A DNA stretch of 64,000 bases, taken from NCBI GenBank assembly GCA_900550955.1, contig URUF01000008.1, positions 1 through 64,000 of the forward strand, given 5' to 3'. This DNA is from an uncultured Eubacteriales bacterium. GTDB lineage: Bacteria > Bacillota > Clostridia > Christensenellales > Aristaeellaceae. The notes beneath the pieces were generated by a model. It made no database searches and was not told the DNA's origin. It worked only from the letters and a program-made list of their open reading frames with translations. This document shows positions 50,509 through 58,171 of this stretch, one piece after another; position 1 is the stretch's first letter, and each line of letters opens with the position of its first letter. A program made the position numbers and the translations under genes.

Positions 50509-51022
50509 ACAGCCCGACCTCTTTTAGCCGTTCCTCGTCCAGAACGATTTTGCCGTTTTCCGCATCCAGGGTCAACAGCACGGTTTTCAGCGCCGGGGTC
50601 ATCAGCGTGCCCCGCGGCGTGTCAAACACAAACACATCCACCCCGCCCGGCGTAAGCACCTCCCTGAGCGTGCCAATCTCCGCGCCCTTGGTGTCGTAAG
50701 CCTTCGCCCCCAGGATATCGGCAATGTACACTTCGTCCGGGGCCAGGGCGCGCGCATGGGCGCGGTCTACCCACAGCTTTACATTGCGCAGCCGCTCGGC
50801 GGCGTTGCGGTCGTCCACGCCCTCCAGGGTCAGGTACACATCGTCCTTGCTCACGCGCGCGCCAGTTACGCGGATAGGCGTGTAAGCGCCCTTTTCCTCG
50901 CGGTAGACGGTTTCCAAATCCAAAAAGCGCTCCGGGCCGTCCGTGTAGTGCTTCAGCTTCACTTCGCCGCGAATGCCCTGCGGGCGCACAACCTCGCCCA
51001 GGAGCAAATACTCATGCTTCAT
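50489..51022 (-). CDS. rimM: 16S rRNA processing protein RimM
   Basis: 177 residues: N-terminal RimM beta barrel (LLGEVVRPQGIRGEVKLKHYTD) and C-terminal PRC barrel (DEVYIADILGAKAYDTKGAEIGTL...GGVDVFVFDT). It binds protein S19 and assists 30S head assembly. The ATG at 51022 follows GGGAGAAAC; the longer frame to 51088 is not supported. Standard neighbour of trmD and rpsP. Confidence 0.95.
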   Translation of the reverse strand: MKHEYLLLGEVVRPQGIRGEVKLKHYTDGPERFLDLETVYREEKGAYTPIRVTGARVSKDDVYLTLEGVDDRNAAERLRNVKLWVDRAHARALAPDEVYIADILGAKAYDTKGAEIGTLREVLTPGGVDVFVFDTPRGTLMTPALKTVLLTLDAENGKIVLDEERLKEVGLYEDRNS

Positions 51023-51100
51023 ACCGTTTCTCCCTGCGTGTACAAAGATTGGGCGCAGCCGGGCCAGTATCTGTCCCGGTGCGCCCAACAGGTTGTAGGG

Positions 51101-51328
51101 TTACTGAATCTCCACAAATACGGGCTTTTGATTCTTGGCGGTGGCGGCGCGCACCACGGCGCGAATCGCCTTGGCGATACGCCCCTGCTTGCCGATCACC
51201 TTGCCCATATCCTCGGGCGCGACATGCAGCTCCAGGATGGTGGCTTCCGGCCCCACAGTTTCCGTAACGGTCACGGCGTCCTTATTGTCCACCAGCGACC
51301 GGGCCACGTATTCTACCAGTTCCTTCAT
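51101..51328 (-). CDS. khpA: KH-domain RNA-binding protein KhpA
   Basis: 75 residues, a single KH domain with the GKQGR loop (VAPEDMGKVIGKQGRIAKAIRAVV). With KhpB it binds many RNAs and influences cell elongation in streptococci. Lies between rpsP and rimM, the usual place. Confidence 0.93.
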   Translation of the reverse strand: MKELVEYVARSLVDNKDAVTVTETVGPEATILELHVAPEDMGKVIGKQGRIAKAIRAVVRAATAKNQKPVFVEIQ

Positions 51329-51333
51329 ACGGC

Positions 51334-51582
51334 TTAGCCCTCGATAACGCCGCTCTTTTTCAGCAATGTGCGGGCGGTGTCGGTAGGCTGGGCGCCGTTC
51401 TTGAGCCAGGTTTTGGCGCTTTCCACATCAATCTTGATGGTGGCGGGCTCAGTCATGGGGTCGTAGTAACCAATCTCCTCGATGAAGCGGCCGTCGCGGG
51501 GGCTGCGCTCGTCGGCCACAACCACGCGGTAGAACGGCTTCTTCTTCATGCCCATCCTCTTTAGACGAATTTTAACAGCCAT
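51334..51582 (-). CDS. rpsP: 30S ribosomal protein S16
   Basis: 82 residues with the canonical [42 protein letters not shown]. The ATG at 51582 is 8 bp after AGGAGG; another ATG two codons upstream is too close to the ribosome site. Confidence 0.97.
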   Translation of the reverse strand: MAVKIRLKRMGMKKKPFYRVVVADERSPRDGRFIEEIGYYDPMTEPATIKIDVESAKTWLKNGAQPTDTARTLLKKSGVIEG

Positions 51583-51674
51583 TGTCATTTCCTCCTATGC
51601 TCTTCTGAAATGTGCTTTTATCTGAAAAAACCACGCAAGGGTGATTTTTGTCAGGTTTGGAAAACGGCGGGCCC

Positions 51675-52994
51675 TTAGAAGGGCATCCGCATGCGGCCGT
51701 GCTTGCCCTTGCGGCCCATCATCTGCTTCATCATGCCCTTGGCCTGCTCAAACTGGCGAATCAGGGCGTTAACGTCCTGCACGGTGGTGCCGCTGCCCGC
51801 CGCGATGCGCTTGCGGCGGCTGGCGTTAAGAATGCCGGGGTTGCGCCGCTCGCGCGGCGTCATGCTGCGGATGATGGCCTCGGGCTTTTTCATGGCGCTG
51901 TCGTCAATTTCCACGTCCTGAAGCTTGTTGCCAACGCCGGGCAGCATGCTTAGCATGCTTTGCAGGCCGCCCATTTTTTTCATCTGCTGCATTTGGCTTA
52001 GGAAGTCTTCAAGCGTAAGCTCGTGCGCGCCTTTTTTCACAAGCTTCTCGGCTTCTTCCCCGTCAAAGGCCTCCTGGGCCTTTTCAATCAGGGTCATCAT
52101 ATCGCCCATGCCCAGGATGCGGCTGGCCATGCGATCCGGGTGGAAGGGCTCGATATCGCTGAGCTTTTCGCCCGTGCCGGAGAACTTGATGGGCTTGCCC
52201 ACCACCGCCTTGATGGAAAGCGCCGCGCCGCCGCGCGTATCGCCGTCCAGCTTGGTCAAAATCACGCCGTCGATGCCCAGCTCGCTATCAAAGGTCTTAG
52301 CCACGTTCACCGCGTCCTGGCCGGTCATAGCGTCCACCACGAACAGGATTTCCTGCGGCTTTACCGCGGCCTTTATGCGCCTGAGCTCCTCCATCAATTC
52401 GGTATCAATGTGCAGGCGGCCGGCCGTATCGATAATCAGCACGTCGCGGCCATAGCTGCGCGCATGCTCGATGGCTTCCAGCGCCGTTTTCACCGGGTCC
52501 TGCGTGCCGTGCTCGTACACCGGCACGTTCACCTGCTGGCCAACCACCTGTAATTGCTTAATGGCGGCGGGACGGTAAATATCGCACGCGGCCAGCAGCG
52601 GCTTCTTGCCCGTTTTTTGCAAATAATTGGCTAGCTTGCCTGCCATGGTGGTTTTGCCCGCGCCCTGCAAGCCGCACAGCATGTAAATTGTGGGCACGCT
52701 GGACGACCAGGTGAGCCTGGCGTTCTGGGTGCCCATCAGGGCGGTCATTTCCTCGTTGACGATTTTGATGACCTGCTGGGCGGGCGACAGGCTGTCCAGC
52801 ACCTGCTGGCCCACGCAGCGCTCGGTGACCTTTTTGCAAAAGTCCTTAACCACCAGGTAGTTGACGTCCGCCTCCAAAAGCGCCATGCGCACCTCGCGCA
52901 TGCCCTCCCTTACGGCCTGCTCGCTTAGCTTGCCGCGCGACGTCAGCTTGGAGAGCGCCGTGGACAGCTTTTGGCTCAGCCCCTCAAAGGCCAT
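51675..52994 (-). CDS. ffh: Signal recognition particle GTPase Ffh
   Basis: 439 residues: N domain, G domain with the P loop GLQGAGKTT, DTAGR and TKLDGDTRGG, then a Met-rich M domain that binds SRP RNA and signal peptides, ending MKQMMGRKGKHGRMRMPF. Directs membrane proteins to the translocon with FtsY. The start at 52994 overlaps ylxM by 11 bp. Heads the rpsP-khpA-rimM-trmD block. Confidence 0.97.
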   Translation of the reverse strand: MAFEGLSQKLSTALSKLTSRGKLSEQAVREGMREVRMALLEADVNYLVVKDFCKKVTERCVGQQVLDSLSPAQQVIKIVNEEMTALMGTQNARLTWSSSVPTIYMLCGLQGAGKTTMAGKLANYLQKTGKKPLLAACDIYRPAAIKQLQVVGQQVNVPVYEHGTQDPVKTALEAIEHARSYGRDVLIIDTAGRLHIDTELMEELRRIKAAVKPQEILFVVDAMTGQDAVNVAKTFDSELGIDGVILTKLDGDTRGGAALSIKAVVGKPIKFSGTGEKLSDIEPFHPDRMASRILGMGDMMTLIEKAQEAFDGEEAEKLVKKGAHELTLEDFLSQMQQMKKMGGLQSMLSMLPGVGNKLQDVEIDDSAMKKPEAIIRSMTPRERRNPGILNASRRKRIAAGSGTTVQDVNALIRQFEQAKGMMKQMMGRKGKHGRMRMPF

Positions 52995-53400
52995 GGCTGT
53001 TCTCCTCCCCTTCCTGCCGGCTGATGGCCCGGGCGATAAGCCCCGCGGCCCTTTCCAGCCGTTCCTTGTCATTATGGGGCAGCACGCCCCGGTTTACAGC
53101 GTTTAGCAGCGCGGCCGCCTGGCGCAAATCGCGCACGGTATCCTCCATGCGCCTGGCGCCGCCCAGCGCCGCTTCGCAGCGCCTTAGCTTCTGCGCCGCG
53201 CGCGTGATGGCCTCGTGCACGTTCTGGCGGCTTACGCCAAACTGCTCCGCGATCTCTCCCAGGGAAAGATCCTCCTCATAATGCAGCCGGAGCATATCCA
53301 GCTGCTTTTCGGTGAGCAGCCCGCCGTAGAAGGCGCACAGGGTGCCAATTTCCACGCTTTTTTCAAGGCGCTGCGGCCCGTCCAACGCTTCCGGCTTCAC
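52984..53400 (-). CDS. ylxM: YlxM/p13-like helix-turn-helix protein
   Basis: 138 residues. The core FYGGLLTEKQLDMLRLHYEEDLSLGEIAEQFGVSRQNVHEAITRA is the sigma-70 region-4-like fold of YlxM, the SRP-associated protein encoded before ffh in Firmicutes. The C-terminal 45 residues are an extra charged helix. The start is GTG at 53400, eight bases after AAGGAG. Confidence 0.9.
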   Translation of the reverse strand: MKPEALDGPQRLEKSVEIGTLCAFYGGLLTEKQLDMLRLHYEEDLSLGEIAEQFGVSRQNVHEAITRAAQKLRRCEAALGGARRMEDTVRDLRQAAALLNAVNRGVLPHNDKERLERAAGLIARAISRQEGEENSHGL

Positions 53401-53432
53401 ACCTGGGCTCCTTCCGCCATCAAGCAATTCAT

Positions 53433-53477
53433 CTTGACAGCCGAATCAGTATACCTCATCCGCGGCCGGCTGTCAAG
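53433..53477 (-). promoter_or_regulatory. Promoter of ylxM-ffh-trmD enclosed in an inverted repeat
   Basis: On the minus strand TTGACA (53476-53471), a 17-bp spacer and TATACT (53453-53448). The -35 box lies in an 11-bp arm CTTGACAGCCG (53477-53467), whose exact reverse complement lies at 53443-53433, just past the -10 box. A separate stem TCAAGCA/TGCTTGA (53473-53490) overlaps the -35 side. Confidence 0.8.
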
Positions 53478-53499
53478 CATTTTTGCTTGATGGCTGGGG

Positions 53500-54009
53500 C
53501 TATTCCCCGCCGTCCGTTGGGATTGCAAACATCTCCCTGCACAGCGCTTTTCCAGCGGCCGTGCGGAATACGCCGCGCAGCGCCGCCTGGGCGGCCTCCT
53601 TGGATGCGCCGTCCTCATAAAGGTTCACCAAAAAATCCGCCTCCACCAAAACGCGGTGATCCATGCTTTCAATGCCCTCATAGGTGTGGTGATGCGCAAT
53701 CAGCCAGCATACGCGGTCAATCGCCGCCGCCTCAAAGCCCAGGCGCTCCATCAGCTCCCGCGCGCAGGGCGGCCCCTCCTGCTCCTGCAGCTTGCCGGTG
53801 CAACGGCCGTACTTGCGCTCAGCCGGATGGATGCCTATATCGTGCGTAAGCGCCGCCGCCTCCAGCACAAAGCGCGCTTCCCCGTCCATGCCCTCCTTGA
53901 GCGCAATCAGCCTGGCCAGGCTGCGCACCTTCAAAAAATGCTGAATGCGCCTTGCGTCGCCCGCGTCAAAGGCGATCATCGCAAAGGCCAGCTCGTCCAG
54001 CAGCTCCAT
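53500..54009 (-). CDS. HD-domain phosphohydrolase
   Basis: 169 residues with the metal motif THD in AAALTHDIGIHPAERKYG and a later HHHTYEG, as in small HD hydrolases related to YedJ/YqeK. Probably a cytoplasmic phosphatase or nucleotidase. It starts 3 bp after the stop of the SGNH esterase gene, so it is co-transcribed. The ligand is unknown. Confidence 0.75.
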   Translation of the reverse strand: MELLDELAFAMIAFDAGDARRIQHFLKVRSLARLIALKEGMDGEARFVLEAAALTHDIGIHPAERKYGRCTGKLQEQEGPPCARELMERLGFEAAAIDRVCWLIAHHHTYEGIESMDHRVLVEADFLVNLYEDGASKEAAQAALRGVFRTAAGKALCREMFAIPTDGGE

Positions 54010-54012
54010 GCG

Positions 54013-54660
54013 TTACACCCCTTCCATCATCTTCCTGATTGCCTGCGCCATCGCCTGGCCCAGCGCCAGGTGGGCCTCCGGCCCCATATGGATGCCGTCC
54101 TTTTCGGAAGGCTGGGCATACAGCGCCGCGTCCAGAAAGGCCACGCCCAGCTCCTTCGCCACGGCCTCATAGGCGCGCGCAAAGTCCCGTGACTTTTGGG
54201 GATACGCATGGCGGCGCTCCACCACGTCGCGCCCGTTGATGCATTCATGCGCCAGGATGGGCGCAACCAGCAGCACCTTGGGCCCGTTCACAAAGATGGG
54301 CGTGCTCTCCTCCAGATGGCTGTACAATCGGATCTGCTTCACCAGCGTGCGCGCGCCGTCCGCCGCGCCGTAGCCGTCCGTCCAGCGCAGGTCGTTGGTG
54401 CCAAGCATCACAACCGCCATATCCAGCGGCTTTTGGGATATGAGGCATGGCAGCAAATAGGTAAGCCCATTGCGCCCCGGGCTCAACGGGTTTTCATACG
54501 CCGTGGTACGGCCGTTCATACCCTCCTCAATCAGCGTATAGCCGCTTCCCAGCAGCCGCTGCGCCACGCCCGTCCAGCGCACCTCAGGCGCATAGCGCTC
54601 CCCGCTTGCGGGTATATAGCCCCAGGTATTGGAATCCCCATAGCACAAAATCCGGCGCAT
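54013..54660 (-). CDS. SGNH/GDSL-type esterase
   Basis: 215 residues. Block I GDSN (Ser10), block III GTND and block V DGIHMGPEAH give a full catalytic set, so it should be an active esterase or acyl hydrolase. No signal peptide. The start at 54660 follows GGAGGAAG; the longer frame includes promoter DNA. Co-transcribed with the HD hydrolase gene. Confidence 0.85.
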   Translation of the reverse strand: MRRILCYGDSNTWGYIPASGERYAPEVRWTGVAQRLLGSGYTLIEEGMNGRTTAYENPLSPGRNGLTYLLPCLISQKPLDMAVVMLGTNDLRWTDGYGAADGARTLVKQIRLYSHLEESTPIFVNGPKVLLVAPILAHECINGRDVVERRHAYPQKSRDFARAYEAVAKELGVAFLDAALYAQPSEKDGIHMGPEAHLALGQAMAQAIRKMMEGV

Positions 54661-54705
54661 AGCGTTTCTTCCTCCGTTCCGGCGTGCCAACGGCCGCCTG
54701 CCGTC

Positions 54706-54735
54706 ATTATACACGCTTGCGCGCCCGTATGGCAA
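54706..54735 (-). promoter_or_regulatory. Promoter of the esterase-HD hydrolase operon
   Basis: On the minus strand TTGCCA (54735-54730), an 18-bp spacer and TATAAT (54711-54706) preceded by TG (extended -10). Confidence 0.7.
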
Positions 54736-54818
54736 GAAGCGCCGCGCCCTGCGCATACTTTCACCGCTATCTGGAAACCCTTCCCTGTGAGCGACGTATT
54801 TGAAGGGGAGGATTTAGT

Positions 54819-55505
54819 ATGCAGCAGGAACCAAAGCCTACCAAGCGGGAGCTGGCGCTGCAATTCATCGCGGCGCTGCTTACCTTTGCGCTTTTCATGC
54901 TCTTTACCCGGGCCGACGCGGCCGTCGTCGCCTGGGGCGATAAGGGCTCGCAGGTGCGCCAAATCCAGCAGAAGCTTCAGCAATACGGCTATTTCAGCGG
55001 CACGGTGGACGGCGTGTTCGGCAAGGAAACCTACGATGCGGTGGTGTGGTTCCAGCGCAAAAACGGCCTGAAGGTGGATGGCGTTGTGGGCTCAGGCACC
55101 GCCGCCGCGTTAGGCCTCAGCCTTAGCGGCAGCGTGGCCGCCTCCAGCTATAACGAAAGCGAGGCCTATCTGCTTGGCCGCCTGGTGCACGGCGAGGCGC
55201 GCGGCGAACCCTACGTGGGCAAAGTGGCCGTAGCCGCCGTGGTGCTCAACCGGGTAAAAAGCCCCTCCTTTCCCAATACCATCAGCGGCGTCATTTACCA
55301 ATCCGGCGCGTTTGACGCGGTTTTGGACGGGCAAATCAACCTTACCCCGGATGCCGATAGCCTGCGCGCTGCCCGCGACGCGCTCAACGGCTGGGACCCC
55401 ACCGGCGGCTGCCTGTATTACTACAATCCCATTACCGCCACCAACGGGTGGATTTGGTCGCGCACGGTGCAGCTGAGTATCGGCAAGCACAACTTTGCCA
55501 TTTAG
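54819..55505 (+). CDS. sleB: Spore cortex-lytic enzyme SleB
   Basis: 228 residues: N-terminal membrane/export segment (11-35), a PG_binding_1 domain (about 38-100, GSQVRQIQQKLQQYG...DGVFGKETYDAVVWFQ) and a Hydrolase_2 lytic transglycosylase domain with the catalytic Glu in VHGEARGE (Glu126). It breaks muramic-delta-lactam cortex peptidoglycan on germination. AAGGGGAGG precedes the ATG. ypeB follows directly. No sigma-A promoter is present; a CATACT at 54754 might be part of a forespore promoter but lacks a well-spaced partner. Confidence 0.94.
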   Translation: MQQEPKPTKRELALQFIAALLTFALFMLFTRADAAVVAWGDKGSQVRQIQQKLQQYGYFSGTVDGVFGKETYDAVVWFQRKNGLKVDGVVGSGTAAALGLSLSGSVAASSYNESEAYLLGRLVHGEARGEPYVGKVAVAAVVLNRVKSPSFPNTISGVIYQSGAFDAVLDGQINLTPDADSLRAARDALNGWDPTGGCLYYYNPITATNGWIWSRTVQLSIGKHNFAI

Positions 55506-55519
55506 GGAGGAAGCGCCGC

Positions 55520-56857
55520 ATGCAGCTGAAGCATCACGTGATCCTGTATACCTTTTTAAGCCTGGCGCTCATCATCGCCATTTTTTTAAGCATGGATTAC
55601 GGCCTGCGCGCCCAGCGCAGCGCGCAGCTTTTGGAGGACACCTACGCGCAGCGCATTGCGGAAACGCAGGAGCATCTGCAATCCATCGGCATTAAGCTGC
55701 GCAAAGCGCCTGTTGCGGGCGACGCGCAAACACAGGTGGAGCTGCTCACCGGCGTCAGCCGCCAGGCGGACGGCGTGGTAAGCTCCCTGGCGGCGCTGCC
55801 GCTAAGCCACATCGCCATGAGCGACACCATGAAGTTTTGCAACCAGCTATCCGATTACGCCATGATACTGGCGCTTTCCGTAGCGTCCGGCACGGGCGTA
55901 AAGGAGGAGCAGTTCAAGCAGCTTTCCGAGATGGAAAGCCAGTGCCAGCTGCTGTTGGGCCAGTTTGTCACCGCCCGCGACACCATGCTGCGCGAAAGCC
56001 TGCGCCTATCCGGCGAAGGCAGCGTGTTTTATGAGGAGGCCAGCCTCGTCGCCCGCCCCCTGGAGCAGGTAAGCGATAAGGATAACGGCATGGACTACCC
56101 CACCCTCATCTACGACGGCGTATTTTCCGATGCGCGCCGCTATGGCGAACCCAAGGCCCTTGGCGCAAAGCGGATTACCGCCGAGGAGGCCGTGGCCGCC
56201 GCCCGCGCCTTCATAGGGGACGAGCGCGTCGCCTCCGCCGCCCCCGCGCCGGATAGCGGCGGCCCCCTGGCTAGCTACGGCGTCAGCCTTACCCTTGCCG
56301 ACGGCGTTGTGCTCAATGCCGATGTTACCCGCCAGGGCGGCCATTTGCTATGGATTGTGCCGGAGCACGCCTCCTTTGAGGCCGCGCTCACCCTGGAGGA
56401 ATGCGCCCAGGCCGCCCGGCTGTTTTTGACCTCGCGCGGCTATGGCGATATGGAGGCCAACCACTACCAGGTGTACGACGGGCTGGCCGTAATCAACTTT
56501 GTGGCCGTGCAGGACGGCGTGCTGCTCTACCCCGACCTGGTCAAGGTGCAAATGCGCATGGACACGGGCGAGCTTGTGGGCCTTGAGGCCAATAACTACC
56601 TCATGAACCATACCCGCCGCACAGGGCTTACGCCCACCCTTTCCCCCGAGGAGGCCCTGGCCCTTATCAACCCACGCCTCCAGGCCGGGAAACCGCGCCT
56701 GTGCGTGATTCCCGACCGCGATACCGAGCGCCTCTGCTACGAAATTCCCGGCCAATACGACGGCCAGGAATACCGCGTGTACATCGACGCCGCCACCGGC
56801 GAGGAAGCCCAGATCCTGCTGATGGTGGATACCACCGATGGGCACATGGCGGCATAG
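55520..56857 (+). CDS. ypeB: Germination protein YpeB
   Basis: 445 residues. N-terminal transmembrane helix (4-24), a long helical segment, then three PepSY-like domains (about 215-440). YpeB is required to stabilise SleB in the dormant spore, and the two genes are almost always paired. GGGAGG lies 8 bp before the ATG and 14 bp after sleB. Together they show the organism makes endospores. Confidence 0.94.
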   Translation: MQLKHHVILYTFLSLALIIAIFLSMDYGLRAQRSAQLLEDTYAQRIAETQEHLQSIGIKLRKAPVAGDAQTQVELLTGVSRQADGVVSSLAALPLSHIAMSDTMKFCNQLSDYAMILALSVASGTGVKEEQFKQLSEMESQCQLLLGQFVTARDTMLRESLRLSGEGSVFYEEASLVARPLEQVSDKDNGMDYPTLIYDGVFSDARRYGEPKALGAKRITAEEAVAAARAFIGDERVASAAPAPDSGGPLASYGVSLTLADGVVLNADVTRQGGHLLWIVPEHASFEAALTLEECAQAARLFLTSRGYGDMEANHYQVYDGLAVINFVAVQDGVLLYPDLVKVQMRMDTGELVGLEANNYLMNHTRRTGLTPTLSPEEALALINPRLQAGKPRLCVIPDRDTERLCYEIPGQYDGQEYRVYIDAATGEEAQILLMVDTTDGHMAA

Positions 56858-56879
56858 TCGCGCTTGGCCCGGCGAAAAA

Positions 56880-57016
56880 GCGCGGTTCGCCGCCCGGCGA
56901 GCGTAGCGAGTAGGCGAACGGCGCAATCCTCGTCGGAAAAGATCGCCGTAGGCGATCTTTTCCGACGTTCTGTGACCCGGCGGGCGGCCCGTTAAAGCGG
57001 GCCTCTTGCCGGGTCA
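56880..57016. repeat. R1-D: partial R1 repeat after ypeB
   Basis: Holds the 3' half of the R1 chain: an H4-type hairpin (GTTCGCC/GGCGAAC, 56885-56920) whose 56882-56940 sequence is almost the same as the H4 of R1-C at 63.9 kb, and a perfect 17-bp H5, CGTCGGAAAAGATCGCC with its complement (56931-56967). A final stem ACCCGGC/GCCGGGT follows (to 57016). H1-H3 are missing. It may act as the terminator of sleB-ypeB. Confidence 0.7.
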
Positions 57017-57307
57017 ATGTCTTTTGGGCGGTAACGTCCTAGGATTCATGCTTCCCCGGAAAAGCCGCCGCCGGATTGATCATACCAAACGCGTATCATG
57101 GCGCAGCCCTGCGGAAAGCCGGATTTAGCGCCGCAGGCGCTTCCTCATAGCGCCCGCTTTGCTTGTTTTCCTTATGGAATCATGCCTGGCCCGCATCCCT
57201 TTCGCCTCAAAGCATGCATATATACCGCCGCCCACGCCCTTTCCCTGCAAGCCGCAGGCAGGAAGGGCGGCCCGCAAATAAGGCCAGCCTCGCCAACCTG
57301 ACAAAAC
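57017..57307. other. Intergenic DNA with no recognised feature
   Basis: Between the R1-D repeat and the bce promoter region. No coding potential, ribosome site or promoter consensus stands out; only a small hairpin GCGCC-GCAG-GCGC-like at about 57129-57140. Confidence 0.5.
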
Positions 57308-57371
57308 TGTAAGATTTCCGCCCAAAATGTAAGGCAGGAAAATGGCGTGCGCCCTGCGTACACACTATACT
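57308..57371 (+). promoter_or_regulatory. Probable activator-dependent promoter of the BceAB operon
   Basis: TATACT at 57366-57371 has no -35 box at the right distance. Two direct repeats TGTAAG (57308-57313 and 57328-57333) lie 20 bp apart, about two helical turns, upstream. This arrangement suits an OmpR-type response regulator that activates transcription, as BceR does. No bceRS genes are nearby. Confidence 0.45.
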
Positions 57372-57403
57372 GTACCTGTAAACACGCAAGGGAGGTATGC
57401 CAA

Positions 57404-58171
57404 ATGGCAATGCTGGAAGTCGATCATCTGCAAAAAATCTATACCACCCGGTTTGGTTCCAATCAGGTACAGGCCCTTACCGATGTGAATTTTACCGTGG
57501 AAAAGGGCGAGTATGTAGCCATCATGGGTGAAAGCGGCAGCGGCAAAACCACGCTGCTCAACATCCTGGCGGCGCTGGACAAGCCCACCCGCGGCGAGGT
57601 GCGCCTAAACGGCAAGGTGCTTACCAACATCAGCGAAAAGGAAATCTCCGCCTTCCGCCGCGATAACCTGGGCTTTGTGTTTCAGGATTTCAACCTGCTG
57701 GACACCTTCTCCATTCGCGATAACATCTTCCTGCCGCTGGTGCTGGCGGGCAAAACCTACCGCGAAATGGACGCCCGCCTTACGCCCATCGCGCACAAGC
57801 TGGGCATTGGCGGCATCCTGTCCAAGTTCCCTTACGAGGTATCCGGCGGGCAGAAGCAGCGCGCGGCCGTGGCCCGCGCCCTCATCACCCAGCCCCAGCT
57901 CATTTTGGCGGACGAGCCCACCGGCGCGCTGGATAGCCGCGCCACCGACAGCCTTTTGACCCTCTTTGGTGAAATCAACGAGGACGGGCAAACCATCCTC
58001 ATGGTTACGCACTCGGTAAAGGCTGCCAGCCATGCAGGCCGCGTGCTGTTTATCAAGGACGGCGAAGTGTTCCACCAGCTCTACCGCGGCAAGGACGGCG
58101 CGGAGGGCCTTTACCAGCGAATTAGCGATACCCTTACGGTAATCGCCACGGGAGGCGCGTTGCATGCGTAA
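57404..58171 (+). CDS. BceA-type ABC transporter ATP-binding protein
   Basis: 255-residue ATPase of the peptide-antibiotic (MacB/BceA) type: Walker A GESGSGKTT (42-50), Q loop FQDFNLL, signature VSGGQKQR, Walker B LILADEPTG with D-loop SALD-type GALDSR, and H loop THS. It powers the permease encoded next, with which it overlaps by 8 bp. GGGAGG precedes the ATG. Such systems protect against bacitracin-like and lantibiotic compounds. Confidence 0.9.
   Translation: MAMLEVDHLQKIYTTRFGSNQVQALTDVNFTVEKGEYVAIMGESGSGKTTLLNILAALDKPTRGEVRLNGKVLTNISEKEISAFRRDNLGFVFQDFNLLDTFSIRDNIFLPLVLAGKTYREMDARLTPIAHKLGIGGILSKFPYEVSGGQKQRAAVARALITQPQLILADEPTGALDSRATDSLLTLFGEINEDGQTILMVTHSVKAASHAGRVLFIKDGEVFHQLYRGKDGAEGLYQRISDTLTVIATGGALHA

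Noticed and set aside
54726..54759. Sigma-G-type promoter for sleB (CGTATG ... CATACT)
   Set aside because: The boxes are 22 bp apart, too far for a forespore promoter, and overlap the divergent esterase promoter; left as a remark only.
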